Positions 55,822 through 64,000 of a DNA stretch of 64,000 nucleotides are shown here, piece by piece. Position numbers and translations under genes: made by a program. The stretch lies in assembly GCA_021324395.1 (NCBI GenBank), contig JAJPJG010000029.1, positions 20,032 through 84,031 on the forward strand, read 5' to 3'. Every line of letters starts with the position of its first letter. Position 1 is the first letter of the stretch. The notes under the pieces were generated by a model, which searched no databases, had not been told where the DNA came from, and saw only the letters and a list, made by a program, of their open reading frames with translations. The stretch comes from Spartobacteria bacterium. GTDB lineage: Bacteria; Verrucomicrobiota; Verrucomicrobiia; Chthoniobacterales; Chthoniobacteraceae.

Positions 55822-57621
55822 ATGAATACCCATTTGCTGGTAATTGAACCGCTGGAGGCGCGCATCGCGCCGGCGACGATCATCGTGAATACCACGGGCG
55901 ACACGAGTCACGTCTTCGGGAAGACGAGTCTGCGTGATGCGCTGGAGAGTGCCGATAATCATCCCGGTCCCGACACGATCATTTTTCATCTACAAGCTCC
56001 GCCTCCGCATGATGAGAACCGGATTATCCTCTCGAATGGCGAGCTAACCAGCAACGGAAACGTGACGATCAAAGGCCCCGGCAAGCTCATCATCGATGCG
56101 AATGGCACCCACCGCGCTTTTGATTTTAACGATGCGAATGATCCCACGCACAGCAGCGACAGCCCGGTGTCGATGAGCGGGCTGACGATCATCAATGGGA
56201 AGGCGGCTAACTATGGCGGCGCGATTTATTCGACCGAATCGCTGACGCTCAAAAACATGACGATTTCCGGCAACGACGCGTCGGGCGGCGGCGGTGTGGA
56301 GGTGTTTGGCAATGCGACGGCGGGGACGAAGGTGAGCATCAGCACTTCGCTGATCACCGGCAACACCTGCCAGAATTACGGCGCGGGATTAAACCTCTAC
56401 CATCTCACCTCGCTGAAGATGACGAAGACGGTGGTGAGCGGCAACACGGCTGCGCATAACGCGGGTGGCGGGATGATCGCGGGGATCAACAGCACCGGCA
56501 CCGGGATGGCGATCACGAACTGCACCTTTGCGGATAACCAAGCCGATCACGGCGGCGGATTGGTGGTGAATGATTACAACACGGCGACGACATCGAAGAC
56601 GGTAATCAGCGGGACGAAGATCACCGGCAACTCGTGCTCGAGCAAGACGTATGGCGGCGGCGGGTTGATCGTCGATGCGGGGAATACGGTGATCACCAGC
56701 TCGACGATCAGCGATAACTCGGCGGTCTATGACGGCGGCGGGATCGAGGCGATTGGTTTTCTCTCACTAACGATTTCCTCCAGCACCATCGCGGACAATA
56801 AGACGACGAAAACAGGTTTGTCTGCGCATGGTGGCGGCGGCCTTTTCGTGATGGGCAACGGTTCCGCGACGCCGAAGCCGGTGAAGGTTGCCGGTTCGCA
56901 CTTTACCGGAAACGAGAGCAAGCGGGACGGCGGAGGCATCATGGCAACGGAAGGCATCTCGCTGACGATCTCGGCGTCGACTTTTTCCGGCAATACGGCT
57001 GATGAGGGTGGTGGAGTGGGCACAGCCGGCACCGGCGTGAACCGTGTGGATCTCCATGTGAGCGGCTCCACATTTTCCGATAACGTCGCGGGCTACATCG
57101 TCGTCACCAGCGGTGGCGAAGGCGGCGTTGGTGAGGGCGGCGCGATCTATGCGACTGGCGGCGGTGCGGTGACGATTAGTTCATCGAAGGCTACCGGAAA
57201 CTTCGCCGGCATTTCGGGTGGAGGCTTCTTTCTGAAGAGCACAGGATTGGTGACGGTCAAAAACGTGGTCGTGTCGAACAATGTCGCCAGCCCGCTGCTT
57301 GCAAATCGAACAGGTGGCGGCGGAATGGTGATCGATCATACGCCCGGCTTTCAGGTGACCGGCAGCACTTTTAAAAACAATACAGGAGGATACGGCGGCG
57401 GGATTTTTCTCTACGATTCCGGTGGCGGCGGCAGCAGCATCCTCAACACTACGATTTCCGGGAACACCGCGGGCCGCTTCGGCGGCGGCGTTTACAACCT
57501 CGATCCCGGCGCAACCGGGGTCGTCACGCTCCAGATCGCGAAAGTCACCGGTAACAGCGCGCCCACCGGCGCAGATGTGACCGACGATGCCGGCGATCTC
57601 AGCACGTTTAATTTCGTCTGA
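55822..57621 (+). CDS. EPLEARIAPA-tagged right-handed beta-helix protein
   Basis: 599 residues. The N-terminus MNTHLLVIEPLEARIAPATI has the same tag as the two paralogues at 33-37 kb, followed by TSLRDALESADNHPGPDTII, the opening typical of polymorphic-membrane-like beta-helix proteins. The body repeats GG(A/G)-type and FxxN-like units (STFSGNTADEGGG, ITGNTCQNYGAGL) through to the end. There is no normal signal peptide and no C-terminal autotransporter domain. It is likely a surface or extracellular protein; binding to polysaccharide is a guess based on the neighbouring GH43 genes. Confidence 0.8.
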   Translation: MNTHLLVIEPLEARIAPATIIVNTTGDTSHVFGKTSLRDALESADNHPGPDTIIFHLQAPPPHDENRIILSNGELTSNGNVTIKGPGKLIIDANGTHRAFDFNDANDPTHSSDSPVSMSGLTIINGKAANYGGAIYSTESLTLKNMTISGNDASGGGGVEVFGNATAGTKVSISTSLITGNTCQNYGAGLNLYHLTSLKMTKTVVSGNTAAHNAGGGMIAGINSTGTGMAITNCTFADNQADHGGGLVVNDYNTATTSKTVISGTKITGNSCSSKTYGGGGLIVDAGNTVITSSTISDNSAVYDGGGIEAIGFLSLTISSSTIADNKTTKTGLSAHGGGGLFVMGNGSATPKPVKVAGSHFTGNESKRDGGGIMATEGISLTISASTFSGNTADEGGGVGTAGTGVNRVDLHVSGSTFSDNVAGYIVVTSGGEGGVGEGGAIYATGGGAVTISSSKATGNFAGISGGGFFLKSTGLVTVKNVVVSNNVASPLLANRTGGGGMVIDHTPGFQVTGSTFKNNTGGYGGGIFLYDSGGGGSSILNTTISGNTAGRFGGGVYNLDPGATGVVTLQIAKVTGNSAPTGADVTDDAGDLSTFNFV

Positions 57622-57644
57622 GCCGACGCGAATCGCGCCGTTGC

Positions 57645-58277
57645 TTAAGCTTCCCGGCCTTTCGCGGTTAGGCGCATGACGAGGATGTAGAGCGCGGTGA
57701 AGGCGACTGCGCCGAGGACGATCCAGAGCGACTGGTGCTTAATGAAGTGGACGAGTGCGTCGGGCTGGGTGATGAGGTCGGGTTCGACGCGGTAGGCTTT
57801 TTCGCCGAGCGCGGCGAGGACGTAGCACCAGATGGCGGAGCCGATGATGGTCATGGCGCTAAAGACGCCGAATGGCATGCGGATGATGCCTGCGGGGATG
57901 GAAATCAAATGGCGGATGACGGGCAGCAGACGCGCGAAGAAGACGCCGCCGGCTTCGTAGCGGTGGATCCATTGCTCGCCGCGGACGAGTTTTTCTTCGC
58001 TAATGAAAAAGAGCCTGCCCCATTTCACGATGATGACGCGGCCGACCCAGCGCGAAATCCAATAGGTGATCGCCGCGCCGAGCCATGAGCCGAACGTGCC
58101 GGCGGCGATGACGCCCCAGAAATTCATGTGTCCCTGCGCGGCCCAAAACGCGGCGGGCGGGATGACGACTTCGCTCGGCACGGGGAAGATCGAGCTTTCC
58201 ATCGCCATGAGCGCGATGATGCCGAGGTAGCCGCCCTGTTGCACCCACGAGAACCAGACGAACAAAAGATGATGCAT
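57645..58277 (-). CDS. DedA-family membrane protein
   Basis: 210 residues with about five membrane segments. DedA blocks: ESSIFPVPSEVVIPPAAF, GSWLGAAITYWISRWVGR and FFARLLPVIRHLISIPAG with its Arg and Pro. The family (VTT/SNARE-associated type) contributes to lipid scrambling, proton motive force and envelope stress in other bacteria. It is convergent with the beta-helix gene, 23 bases between stops. A single gene. Confidence 0.93.
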   Translation of the reverse strand: MHHLLFVWFSWVQQGGYLGIIALMAMESSIFPVPSEVVIPPAAFWAAQGHMNFWGVIAAGTFGSWLGAAITYWISRWVGRVIIVKWGRLFFISEEKLVRGEQWIHRYEAGGVFFARLLPVIRHLISIPAGIIRMPFGVFSAMTIIGSAIWCYVLAALGEKAYRVEPDLITQPDALVHFIKHQSLWIVLGAVAFTALYILVMRLTAKGREA

Positions 58278-58311
58278 GCGGAGTGTCTAAACAGCACCCC
58301 AGTTCGTGGCT

Positions 58312-58350
58312 AGATTTAAAATGCAAAATACAAAATGCAGAATTTTGCAG
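58312..58350. repeat. A/T-rich short-word repeat between dedA and the LysR gene
   Basis: The segment reads TTTAAAATGCAAAATACAAA followed by ATGCAGAATTTTGCA. It resembles the AATCCAAAATCTGAAAT-type words found inside uvrA and the exonuclease-ligase linker, and contains a TGCA...TGCA dyad. Confidence 0.4.
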
Positions 58351-58368
58351 CGCGGCGCGAGCGGAGGC

Positions 58369-59277
58369 TCAGCGCTGGATTAATTTCGGGACGATCGTTT
58401 TCGCCAAGGCGGTGAATGCGCCGACTGCGCTGTTCACATCCGAGTCGATGAGGCGCAGCAGGCCGATCTCGACGTCGAGGCTTTTGCCCTGGAGTCGAAT
58501 CGCCTTTAGCTTCAAAGCCTCGCGTTCGCGCAATGTGATCGATGGCATCAACGCGGCGGCCTGCAGCGGCCCGAGCGAACGCAGGAGCACGCCGATCGCA
58601 TTGATCTCGGCGACGGTGCGCGGCCGGACTTTGTGTTTGCGGCAGATTTCATCGGACATGCGGCGCATGACGAAACTGTCGGGCAACTGCAGCAGGCGTT
58701 GCTGGTGCAGCTCGGAGAGCTGGACGGTGCGGCGGCGCGCCCATGGATGCGACTCGGAAACGATCAGCGCGAACTGATCGGTGCAGAGTCGCTCGTAGTG
58801 CAGGTTCGGCGAGTGGCGCGTGAGGAAACCGAGGCCGACGTCCATCCGCCCTTCCTCGATCGCGGTCTCGATTTCCGTCGATGAGATTTCCTCAACCGTC
58901 AGGTTGATGCCGGGATGCGCGGCGGCGAACCGGCCGAGCAGCGGCGGCATGAGCGGGACATTGAGAATCGGCACGACGCCGAGATGCAGCGCGCCGCGCG
59001 AGCGGCCCGGTTCGCTCGCGAGTTCCTCGAGGAAATGCTCGAGCTGCCGCAAAATCGCGCGGGCGTGTTCCTGGAAAACCTGTCCGCTCGGCGTAAGCAG
59101 AATGCGTTTTCCGCGGCGCTGGAAAAGCGAGACGCGCAACTCCGCCTCGAGATCGCGCATCTGCTGCGAGACGCTCGGTTGCGAGATGCCGAGCCGATCC
59201 GCCGCGCGGCTGAAACTGCCGGCCTCGGCGACAGCGAGGAAGTAGCGGAGGTGCCGGATGTCGAGAGGATCGTGCAT
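58369..59277 (-). CDS. LysR-family transcriptional regulator
   Basis: 302 residues from the ATG at 59277 (MHDPLDIRHLRYFLAVAEAG); the frame extends upstream but the HTH domain begins here. The winged HTH reads SFSRAADRLGISQPSVSQQM. The effector domain (about residues 90-290) has GALHLGVVPILNVPLMPPLL. It is divergent from the substrate-binding-protein gene (start 59389, 111 bases between), the classic arrangement for a LysR protein controlling the neighbouring transporter, so it probably responds to the transported compound or its metabolite. An ACCA-N10-TGGT dyad at 59343-59360 may be its site. Confidence 0.93.
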   Translation of the reverse strand: MHDPLDIRHLRYFLAVAEAGSFSRAADRLGISQPSVSQQMRDLEAELRVSLFQRRGKRILLTPSGQVFQEHARAILRQLEHFLEELASEPGRSRGALHLGVVPILNVPLMPPLLGRFAAAHPGINLTVEEISSTEIETAIEEGRMDVGLGFLTRHSPNLHYERLCTDQFALIVSESHPWARRRTVQLSELHQQRLLQLPDSFVMRRMSDEICRKHKVRPRTVAEINAIGVLLRSLGPLQAAALMPSITLREREALKLKAIRLQGKSLDVEIGLLRLIDSDVNSAVGAFTALAKTIVPKLIQR

Positions 59278-59342
59278 CGAATTTCGCGTAGGAAAGCGCA
59301 GCCCATCGCAACTGCGCATGCAAGCCAAATAGCGCTTTCATA

Positions 59343-59360
59343 ACCAGAGACTATCATGGT
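59343..59360 (+). promoter_or_regulatory. Candidate LysR operator
   Basis: ACCA at 59343-59346 and TGGT at 59357-59360 form a 4-base dyad with a 10-base centre, within the intergenic space between the LysR gene and the transporter genes. The symmetry is short, so this is only a candidate. Confidence 0.35.
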
Positions 59361-59388
59361 ATTTTCGTTTCCTTTATCACGAGCCCCT

Positions 59389-60558
59389 ATGCTTTTCCCA
59401 AAATTCTGCTGCGCGATCGCGCTCACCGCCCTCATTTTTAGCGGGTGTAAAAAGAATGCCGAGCCCGCGACGCCGGGCGCAAACGGCCTGACGAAAGTGC
59501 GTGTCGGCTACATCGGCATCACGTGCGAGGCGCCGATTTTCTGCGCGGTGGAAAACGGATTTTTCAAGGAGGAAGGCCTCGAGCCGGAACTCGTGAAATG
59601 CGAGTGGTCGAAATACAAGGACGTGCTCGCGCTCGGCGGTTACGACATCACGCACCATCTCGTGATGTATTTTCTCAAGCCGATCGAGCAGGGGCTCGAC
59701 GTGAAATTTACCGGCGGAATCCATCGCGGCTGCCTGCGCGTGCAGGCGTGGACGAAGGGCGACATTCACACGATCGAAGATTTGCGCGGCAAGAAGATCG
59801 GCGTGCCGGGCATGGGCACGCCGCCGTTTATTTTCACAAACCGGGTGCTCGGCTCGCACGGCATCGACCCGATGAAAGAAGTGCAGTGGCGCGTGTTTCC
59901 CGCGGGCGAACTCGGGCTCGCGCTCGAAAAGGGCGAAGTCGATGCGGTGGCTGATTCCGAGCCGATCGGCACGCTGCTGCTCGCGCAGGGAAGCGTGCGC
60001 ACGGTCGCCGACCAGGCAAAGGACGCACCTTACAAAGACGAGTATTGCTGCGCGGTGATCGCGAACGGCAAATGGCTCGCCGCAAATCCGAAAATCGCCG
60101 CAGCCGCGACGCGCGCTTTGCTCAAGGGCGCGAAGTGGGTGCAGGCAAATCCGCGCGCCGCAGCGCAATTGTCCGTCGAGAAAAAATACCTCGCTTCAAT
60201 CCCGGAGCTGAACACGACAGCGATCGGCAATTTGAGTTACATCCCGAGCGTGACCGGCGCGGAACAGGCGGTCATTTCCGCCGCGGCTGAAATGAAAAAG
60301 GCGGGCATGCTGAGCCCGACGACAGACGTGCAGGAACTCGCGAAAAAAGCGTTTGTGCATCTCGAAGGCGTCGACGATGCGTGGATCGCAAATTTGTCGG
60401 TGGCGAAAGTGGAAGACGGACAGGTGCCGCCGGATCAAGCGTTGCGGCTCGCGGCGGAACTCCAGGCCGACGCTCCGAAAGTCATCGCGACCTGCTGCGC
60501 GCCGAAATCAAAAGTCGCGCCGGCTTCCGAGCCGTCGAAGATCGCAACGACAAAGTAA
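59389..60558 (+). CDS. ABC transporter substrate-binding lipoprotein (NrtA/SsuA-like)
   Basis: 389 residues from the ATG at 59389 (MLFPKFCCAIALTALIFSGC, lipobox FSGC). It has the periplasmic-binding fold of the nitrate/sulfonate/taurine class: VRVGYIGITCEAPIF, then DLRGKKIGVPGMGTPPFIF, and AVADSEPIGTLLL. Several Cys (ITCEAPIFCAV, GCLRVQ, YCCAVI, ATCCAPKS) are more than usual for this class and could bind a metal or thiol compound. The ligand is unknown. The permease gene starts 1 base after its stop. Confidence 0.9.
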   Translation: MLFPKFCCAIALTALIFSGCKKNAEPATPGANGLTKVRVGYIGITCEAPIFCAVENGFFKEEGLEPELVKCEWSKYKDVLALGGYDITHHLVMYFLKPIEQGLDVKFTGGIHRGCLRVQAWTKGDIHTIEDLRGKKIGVPGMGTPPFIFTNRVLGSHGIDPMKEVQWRVFPAGELGLALEKGEVDAVADSEPIGTLLLAQGSVRTVADQAKDAPYKDEYCCAVIANGKWLAANPKIAAAATRALLKGAKWVQANPRAAAQLSVEKKYLASIPELNTTAIGNLSYIPSVTGAEQAVISAAAEMKKAGMLSPTTDVQELAKKAFVHLEGVDDAWIANLSVAKVEDGQVPPDQALRLAAELQADAPKVIATCCAPKSKVAPASEPSKIATTK

Positions 60559-60559
60559 C

Positions 60560-61573
60560 GTGACACAGCAAGTGATTGCATCGGACACGCTAGCCGGGGT
60601 CGATAACCCGGAAAGTTTGCGCCCGCACCGCGCTTCCTGGCCGATGCTATTCGTAGTGCCGATTGCCACTGCAATTGCGCTCGGCGTCCACTTTGCTTTT
60701 TCAAAAAATGAGCCGGCGGCGGAGACGCGCTCTTACGCGATTTTTCTGGGTCTCGTGCTCGGCATTGCGTTACTCGGCGCGGTGGTGCAAATCGTCTGGC
60801 AGGGTTTGCGGCAATGGCTGCTCCATATGTCGCCGATTCTCGCGGCGGCGCTGATTTTTCTCACGATCCTCGAAGTCATCACCGCGGGCTTTCACTTGCT
60901 GCCGATGCCCTATTTTCCAAGCCCCGCGGGCATTTTGCAAAGTCTCATCAACGATCGCGCGATGATCCTCGACAGCATGTGGAACTCGCTGCAACTGCTG
61001 CTTGGCGGTTACGCACTCGGCGTGTTTGTCGGCGTGGTGACGGGCGTTTGCATCGGCTGGTTTGAACATGCGCGATACTGGGGAATGCCGGTGCTGAAAG
61101 TGGTCGGGCCGATTCCCGCGACGGCGTGGATTCCACTCGCGATGGTCGTTTCGCCAAATGCGTTTTTTTCGGCGCTCGGAATCATCGCGCTCGCGGTTTG
61201 GTTTCCCGTGACGATGCTCACCGCGTCGGGCATTTCAAACACGCGCGCATCGTATCTCGACGTCGCGCGCACGCTCGGCGCGGGACGCGCTTATCTGATT
61301 TTTCGCGTCGCGATTCCCGCGGCGATGCCGAACATTTTCATCGGGCTTTTCATGGGACTCGGCGCGTCATTTCTCACCCTCGTCGTCGCCGAGACCGTCG
61401 GCGTGAAAAGCGGCCTCGGCTGGTATGTGCAATGGGCGCAAGGCTGGGCCGAGTATGGAAAAGTTTACGCAGCGCTGCTCGTGATGGCGGCATTTTTTTC
61501 GACGATCATGACGCTGCTCTTTAAGCTGCGCGATCGCGTGCTCGTGTGGCAGAAAGGGATCATCAAATGGTGA
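60560..61573 (+). CDS. ABC transporter permease (NrtB/SsuC-like)
   Basis: 337 residues from a GTG at 60560, 1 base after the upstream stop. The frame extends further upstream but overlaps the binding-protein gene. Two extra N-terminal membrane helices (about residues 30-85) precede the usual six-helix BPD_transp_1 domain. The EAA-type loop is in NTRASYLDVARTLGAGRAY and the following IPAAMPNIFIG. It is the membrane channel for the compound bound by the lipoprotein. Its stop overlaps the ATPase start by 7 bases (ATGGTGA). Confidence 0.9.
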   Translation: MTQQVIASDTLAGVDNPESLRPHRASWPMLFVVPIATAIALGVHFAFSKNEPAAETRSYAIFLGLVLGIALLGAVVQIVWQGLRQWLLHMSPILAAALIFLTILEVITAGFHLLPMPYFPSPAGILQSLINDRAMILDSMWNSLQLLLGGYALGVFVGVVTGVCIGWFEHARYWGMPVLKVVGPIPATAWIPLAMVVSPNAFFSALGIIALAVWFPVTMLTASGISNTRASYLDVARTLGAGRAYLIFRVAIPAAMPNIFIGLFMGLGASFLTLVVAETVGVKSGLGWYVQWAQGWAEYGKVYAALLVMAAFFSTIMTLLFKLRDRVLVWQKGIIKW

Positions 61574-62364
61574 CCGCTCCCGCTGCGAACGCGGCTGCCG
61601 AAGGTTCGTCGCTGCGTGTGCGCGACGTGAGCAAACGCTTTGTGTCGCCGGACGGTGCGGAATTTCTCGCGCTTAAATCCGCGTCGCTCGAAGTCGGTGC
61701 CGGCGAGCTCGTCTCGCTCATCGGGCCGAGCGGTTGCGGCAAATCGACGCTGCTGCGTCTCATAGCGGGTCTCGACACGCCGAGCGCGGGTGAGCTTTAC
61801 GTCGGCACGGAGCGCATCATTAGCCCGTCTGCGAGTCGCGGGCTTGTTTTCCAAGACCCGAATCTTTTTCCGTGGCTGACTGTCCGGCGCAATGTTCAGG
61901 CAGGGCTCGTGGCGCGCGGAGTTTTACACGAGAAACATCACGAGCCGGATGAATTCATCCGGCTCGTCGGCCTCGAAAGTTTCGCGAACACGTTTCCGCA
62001 TCATCTTTCCGGCGGCATGGCGCAACGCGTCGCGCTCGCCCGCGCGCTGATCAATCATCCAAAAATCCTCCTGCTCGACGAACCGCTCGGCGCGCTCGAC
62101 GCTTTCACGCGCATGAGGATGCAGGACGAAGTGCTGCGGCTCTGGCAGACGCGCCGCACGACGATGCTTCTCGTTACGCACGACATCGATGAAGCGATTT
62201 ACATGAGCGACCGCATCGTAATCATGTCGCCGCGCCCCGGTCGCATCGAACGCATCATCGAGGTCGGCATCGAACGTCCGCGCGAACGAAGCAGCGCTGA
62301 ATTTCTTAAGCTGCGCGGCGGGATTCTCGACATGCTTCATTTCGCCGGCGGCGAAACAGCGTAA
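61567..62364 (+). CDS. ABC transporter ATPase (NrtD/SsuB-like)
   Basis: 265 residues from the ATG at 61567, overlapping the permease stop. Walker A GPSGCGKST, Q loop FQDPNLFPW, signature LSGGMAQR, Walker B ILLLDEPLGALD and switch His in LLVTHDIDEAIYM are all present. It drives import with the binding protein and permease upstream. The family covers nitrate, cyanate, sulfonate and taurine uptake, and the substrate is not determined by this sequence. Downstream is a convergent membrane-protein gene 6 bases away. Confidence 0.94.
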   Translation: MVTAPAANAAAEGSSLRVRDVSKRFVSPDGAEFLALKSASLEVGAGELVSLIGPSGCGKSTLLRLIAGLDTPSAGELYVGTERIISPSASRGLVFQDPNLFPWLTVRRNVQAGLVARGVLHEKHHEPDEFIRLVGLESFANTFPHHLSGGMAQRVALARALINHPKILLLDEPLGALDAFTRMRMQDEVLRLWQTRRTTMLLVTHDIDEAIYMSDRIVIMSPRPGRIERIIEVGIERPRERSSAEFLKLRGGILDMLHFAGGETA

Positions 62365-62370
62365 CGCGAG

Positions 62371-62739
62371 CTAGCGGCGCGCCATTTTTACGCCGAGCAC
62401 GAAACCGCAAAATGCGAGGATGATTCCGAGCGCGAAATAGTTTTCCTGCATTCGCGGCGAGAAGATCAGGAAAAAACCGTGGCCTTTCACAAGCGCCGCA
62501 AAGCTCGAAACACAAAACGGCATCATGAAAAAACGCGCAGCCGGCCAGAAACCGATGCGCGAACTGCCATTCGTCGCTGCGTTTAACAACAGCGCGAAGC
62601 CGACAATCACTGCAATGCCGAGCGACGTGAGCCAGAGATTGCGGCTCGCATCAAAGTAACGCGTGACGAAAAACGCATACCAGATGAAATAACACCACAG
62701 GATGATCCGGCCTTTCGTCAGGTTCGCGAAATACTTCAT
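62371..62739 (-). CDS. Small four-helix membrane protein of unknown function
   Basis: 122 residues with four hydrophobic segments (IILWCYFIWYAFFV, LWLTSLGIAVIVGFALLL, FFMMPFCVSSFAAL and LGIILAFCGFVLG). Basic residues at both ends suggest the termini are cytoplasmic. No family is recognised. It lies convergent with the transporter operon and 40 bases downstream of a possible 40-codon membrane ORF on the same strand. Confidence 0.7.
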   Translation of the reverse strand: MKYFANLTKGRIILWCYFIWYAFFVTRYFDASRNLWLTSLGIAVIVGFALLLNAATNGSSRIGFWPAARFFMMPFCVSSFAALVKGHGFFLIFSPRMQENYFALGIILAFCGFVLGVKMARR

Positions 62740-62779
62740 CCGGCTCGTCTAGCGGCGAACCGGCCATCTCGTCAAACGA

Positions 62780-62902
62780 CTAAAGCGTGACCCAGCGGAG
62801 CGCGAGCGCGAGGAGCAGCGCACCGGCGGCCAATTCGACACCGGTTGAAAAGTCGCTGCGCCCGCGATCAAATTTTTTAATGGCGACATGAATCCACTTC
62901 AT
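62780..62902 (-). CDS. Possible 40-aa membrane peptide
   Basis: ATG at 62902, TAG at 62780-62782. MKWIHVAIKKFDRGRSDFS is followed by a hydrophobic helix (GVELAAGALLLALALRWV). It lies between two other small membrane-protein genes on the same strand. GGCGAA 0-5 bases upstream is too close to be a good ribosome-binding site. Plausible but unproved. Confidence 0.4.
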   Translation of the reverse strand: MKWIHVAIKKFDRGRSDFSTGVELAAGALLLALALRWVTL

Positions 62903-62952
62903 TTCGCCTTATGCGTTAAGCATCGGGCGTGCCGCGGCGAAAGCGTGCCTTT

Positions 62953-63252
62953 TTAAAAAATGTCTGCGTTCTCGGATGAGAAACCGGAATCCTGTCGGAT
63001 CGATTCGAGCCGGCGGCGAATGCCGCGGGCCGATTCAGGCCGGTTAAGGTGCTTGGTGAAAAAATCGAGAATCACCGGCAGCGTCGAAACGATGCCGAGC
63101 GACAACATCGCGATCGCGGTGTTGCGCTGTGCTTTCTCGCGCATTCTTCCGGCAAGCAGCAGTCCGATGCCGCAGCCGACCGCTGTCTGCGTGACCGCGA
63201 CGATGCTGGTGACGGGCAGGTTTTCGATGTAATTTTGGCGGGGTAGCTGCAT
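62953..63252 (-). CDS. Small membrane protein of unknown function
   Basis: 99 residues. Two hydrophobic segments (VTSIVAVTQTAVGCGIGLLL and AIAMLSLGIVSTLPVILDFF) separated by a basic loop (AGRMREKAQRN), with a charged C-terminal tail (ARGIRRRLESIRQ). No family recognised. It is divergent from the mannose-1-phosphate guanylyltransferase gene, with 100 bases between starts. Confidence 0.65.
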   Translation of the reverse strand: MQLPRQNYIENLPVTSIVAVTQTAVGCGIGLLLAGRMREKAQRNTAIAMLSLGIVSTLPVILDFFTKHLNRPESARGIRRRLESIRQDSGFSSENADIF

Positions 63253-63352
63253 ATCGGAATCTCGTTCAGGATAGATCGAAAATAAATCTCGAATCGCACC
63301 TTTTGTTTCTATTTAGTGACACGGACTTTTTTGCAAAGCAAGTTCCGCGCAC

Positions 63353-64000
63353 ATGCAACGACCAATTTACGTGCTCATCCTCGCCGGCGGCAGCGGCGAA
63401 CGCTTCTGGCCGCTGAGCCGCCGTTCGCGCCCGAAGCAGCTGCTCTCGCTTTTTTCCGAAAGCACGTTGCTGCAGGATACGGTCGCGCGTCTCGACGGGC
63501 TGGTGCCGCGGGAAAACATTTTGATTCTCACAAATCGCGACCAGGAAAAAGCCGTGCGCGCGCTCGCACCGGATTTGCCGGAGGAAAATATCGTCGCCGA
63601 GCCCGCGAAACGCGACACAGCCGCGGCGATCGCACTCGGCGTCGCGTGGGTTTCGCTGCGCGATCCGTCCGCGACGATGATCGTGCTGCCCGCGGATCAT
63701 CTCATTAAAAACAAAGACGCATTTCAGCGCACGCTGCGCACTGCGGCGGCGGCGGCGGAGCAAACAGGCGAACTCGTGACGATCGGCATCAAACCGACCT
63801 GGGCGTGCCCCGGCTTTGGCTACATCGAGGAAGGCAAGCCGATCGAGATCGACGCCGGGGCAAACGCGCCGCGCATTTTCGAAGTCGCGCGCTTTCGCGA
63901 AAAACCGAGCGCGGAACTGGCCGAGACATTTTTGCAGCAAGGTAACTTTCGCTGGAACGCGGGTATGTTCATCTGGCCGCTCGCCTCGATTTTAAGCGCG
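63353..64000 (+). CDS. manC: Mannose-1-phosphate guanylyltransferase, 3' end outside window
   Basis: 216 codons visible from the ATG at 63353 (MQRPIYVLILAGGSGERFWP). The nucleotidyltransferase signature LAGGSGERFWPLSRR plus PKQLL, then ADHLIKNKDAFQ and FVEKP-like RFREKPSAE, and RWNAGMFIW. It makes GDP-mannose from mannose-1-phosphate and GTP for polysaccharide synthesis. The visible length covers most of the catalytic domain (family about 350 residues). Whether a phosphomannose-isomerase domain is fused at the end cannot be seen. Confidence 0.94.
   Translation, partial: MQRPIYVLILAGGSGERFWPLSRRSRPKQLLSLFSESTLLQDTVARLDGLVPRENILILTNRDQEKAVRALAPDLPEENIVAEPAKRDTAAAIALGVAWVSLRDPSATMIVLPADHLIKNKDAFQRTLRTAAAAAEQTGELVTIGIKPTWACPGFGYIEEGKPIEIDAGANAPRIFEVARFREKPSAELAETFLQQGNFRWNAGMFIWPLASILSA

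Overview
The window is GC-rich and densely packed, and it looks like chromosome from a member of Verrucomicrobiota (PVC superphylum), probably near Chthoniobacter/Spartobacteria. The lineage is inferred from three things. UvrA is double length with four ATPase modules, as in Chlamydia. Three large surface-type proteins carry an N-terminal EPLExRIAPA motif related to LEPR-XLL tags. The gene content is otherwise that of a free-living polysaccharide degrader (tandem GH43-like enzymes, EmrAB, LarC). No rRNA, tRNA, CRISPR array or transposase was recognised.

Layout. 1-6.1 kb, minus strand: yajQ (cut by the window), a DUF2059 protein, a PEBP/YbhB protein, a 21-bp repeat array, a LolC/E permease, an MFS transporter and lysS. 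6.1-14 kb: an acidic exported protein with its own terminator, larC, valS, an amidase and murI. 13.4-17.8 kb, minus: a five-gene run of STAS protein, RsbU-type phosphatase, grpE, dnaJ and rsmE. 18.5-21.2 kb: a ligase-associated exonuclease fused to an ATP-dependent DNA ligase through a 117-bp in-frame inverted-repeat element. 21.2-26.8 kb, accessory: a small bicistron under a palindromic operator, an MscS-type channel with a cyclic-nucleotide domain, and a complete type II restriction-modification operon (C, M, R, V). 27-30.8 kb: an unknown 248-aa gene beside a second 21-bp array, an orphan histidine kinase, DUF1003 and a SpoIIAA-like protein.

31-45.2 kb, minus: an almost uninterrupted ten-gene run of rnhC, HU, a lipoprotein, uvrA, lgt, two EPLExRIAPA paralogues, an MBL-like protein, an exported protein and a ubiA-type prenyltransferase. 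45.2-51.9 kb, plus: mutY, a family-9 glycosyltransferase, trpB, emrA and emrB. 52-57.6 kb: a 41-bp palindromic repeat array, two GH43-like genes with a short leader ORF, and a beta-helix protein. 57.6-64 kb: dedA, a LysR regulator divergent from a substrate-binding protein/permease/ATPase operon, small membrane proteins, and the start of a mannose-1-phosphate guanylyltransferase gene.

The least explained elements are the three tandem arrays (21, 21 and 41 bp), the inverted-repeat linker in the exonuclease-ligase gene, similar A/T-rich inserts inside uvrA, and the small bicistron at 21.3-21.9 kb. None of these can be assigned a function from sequence alone.
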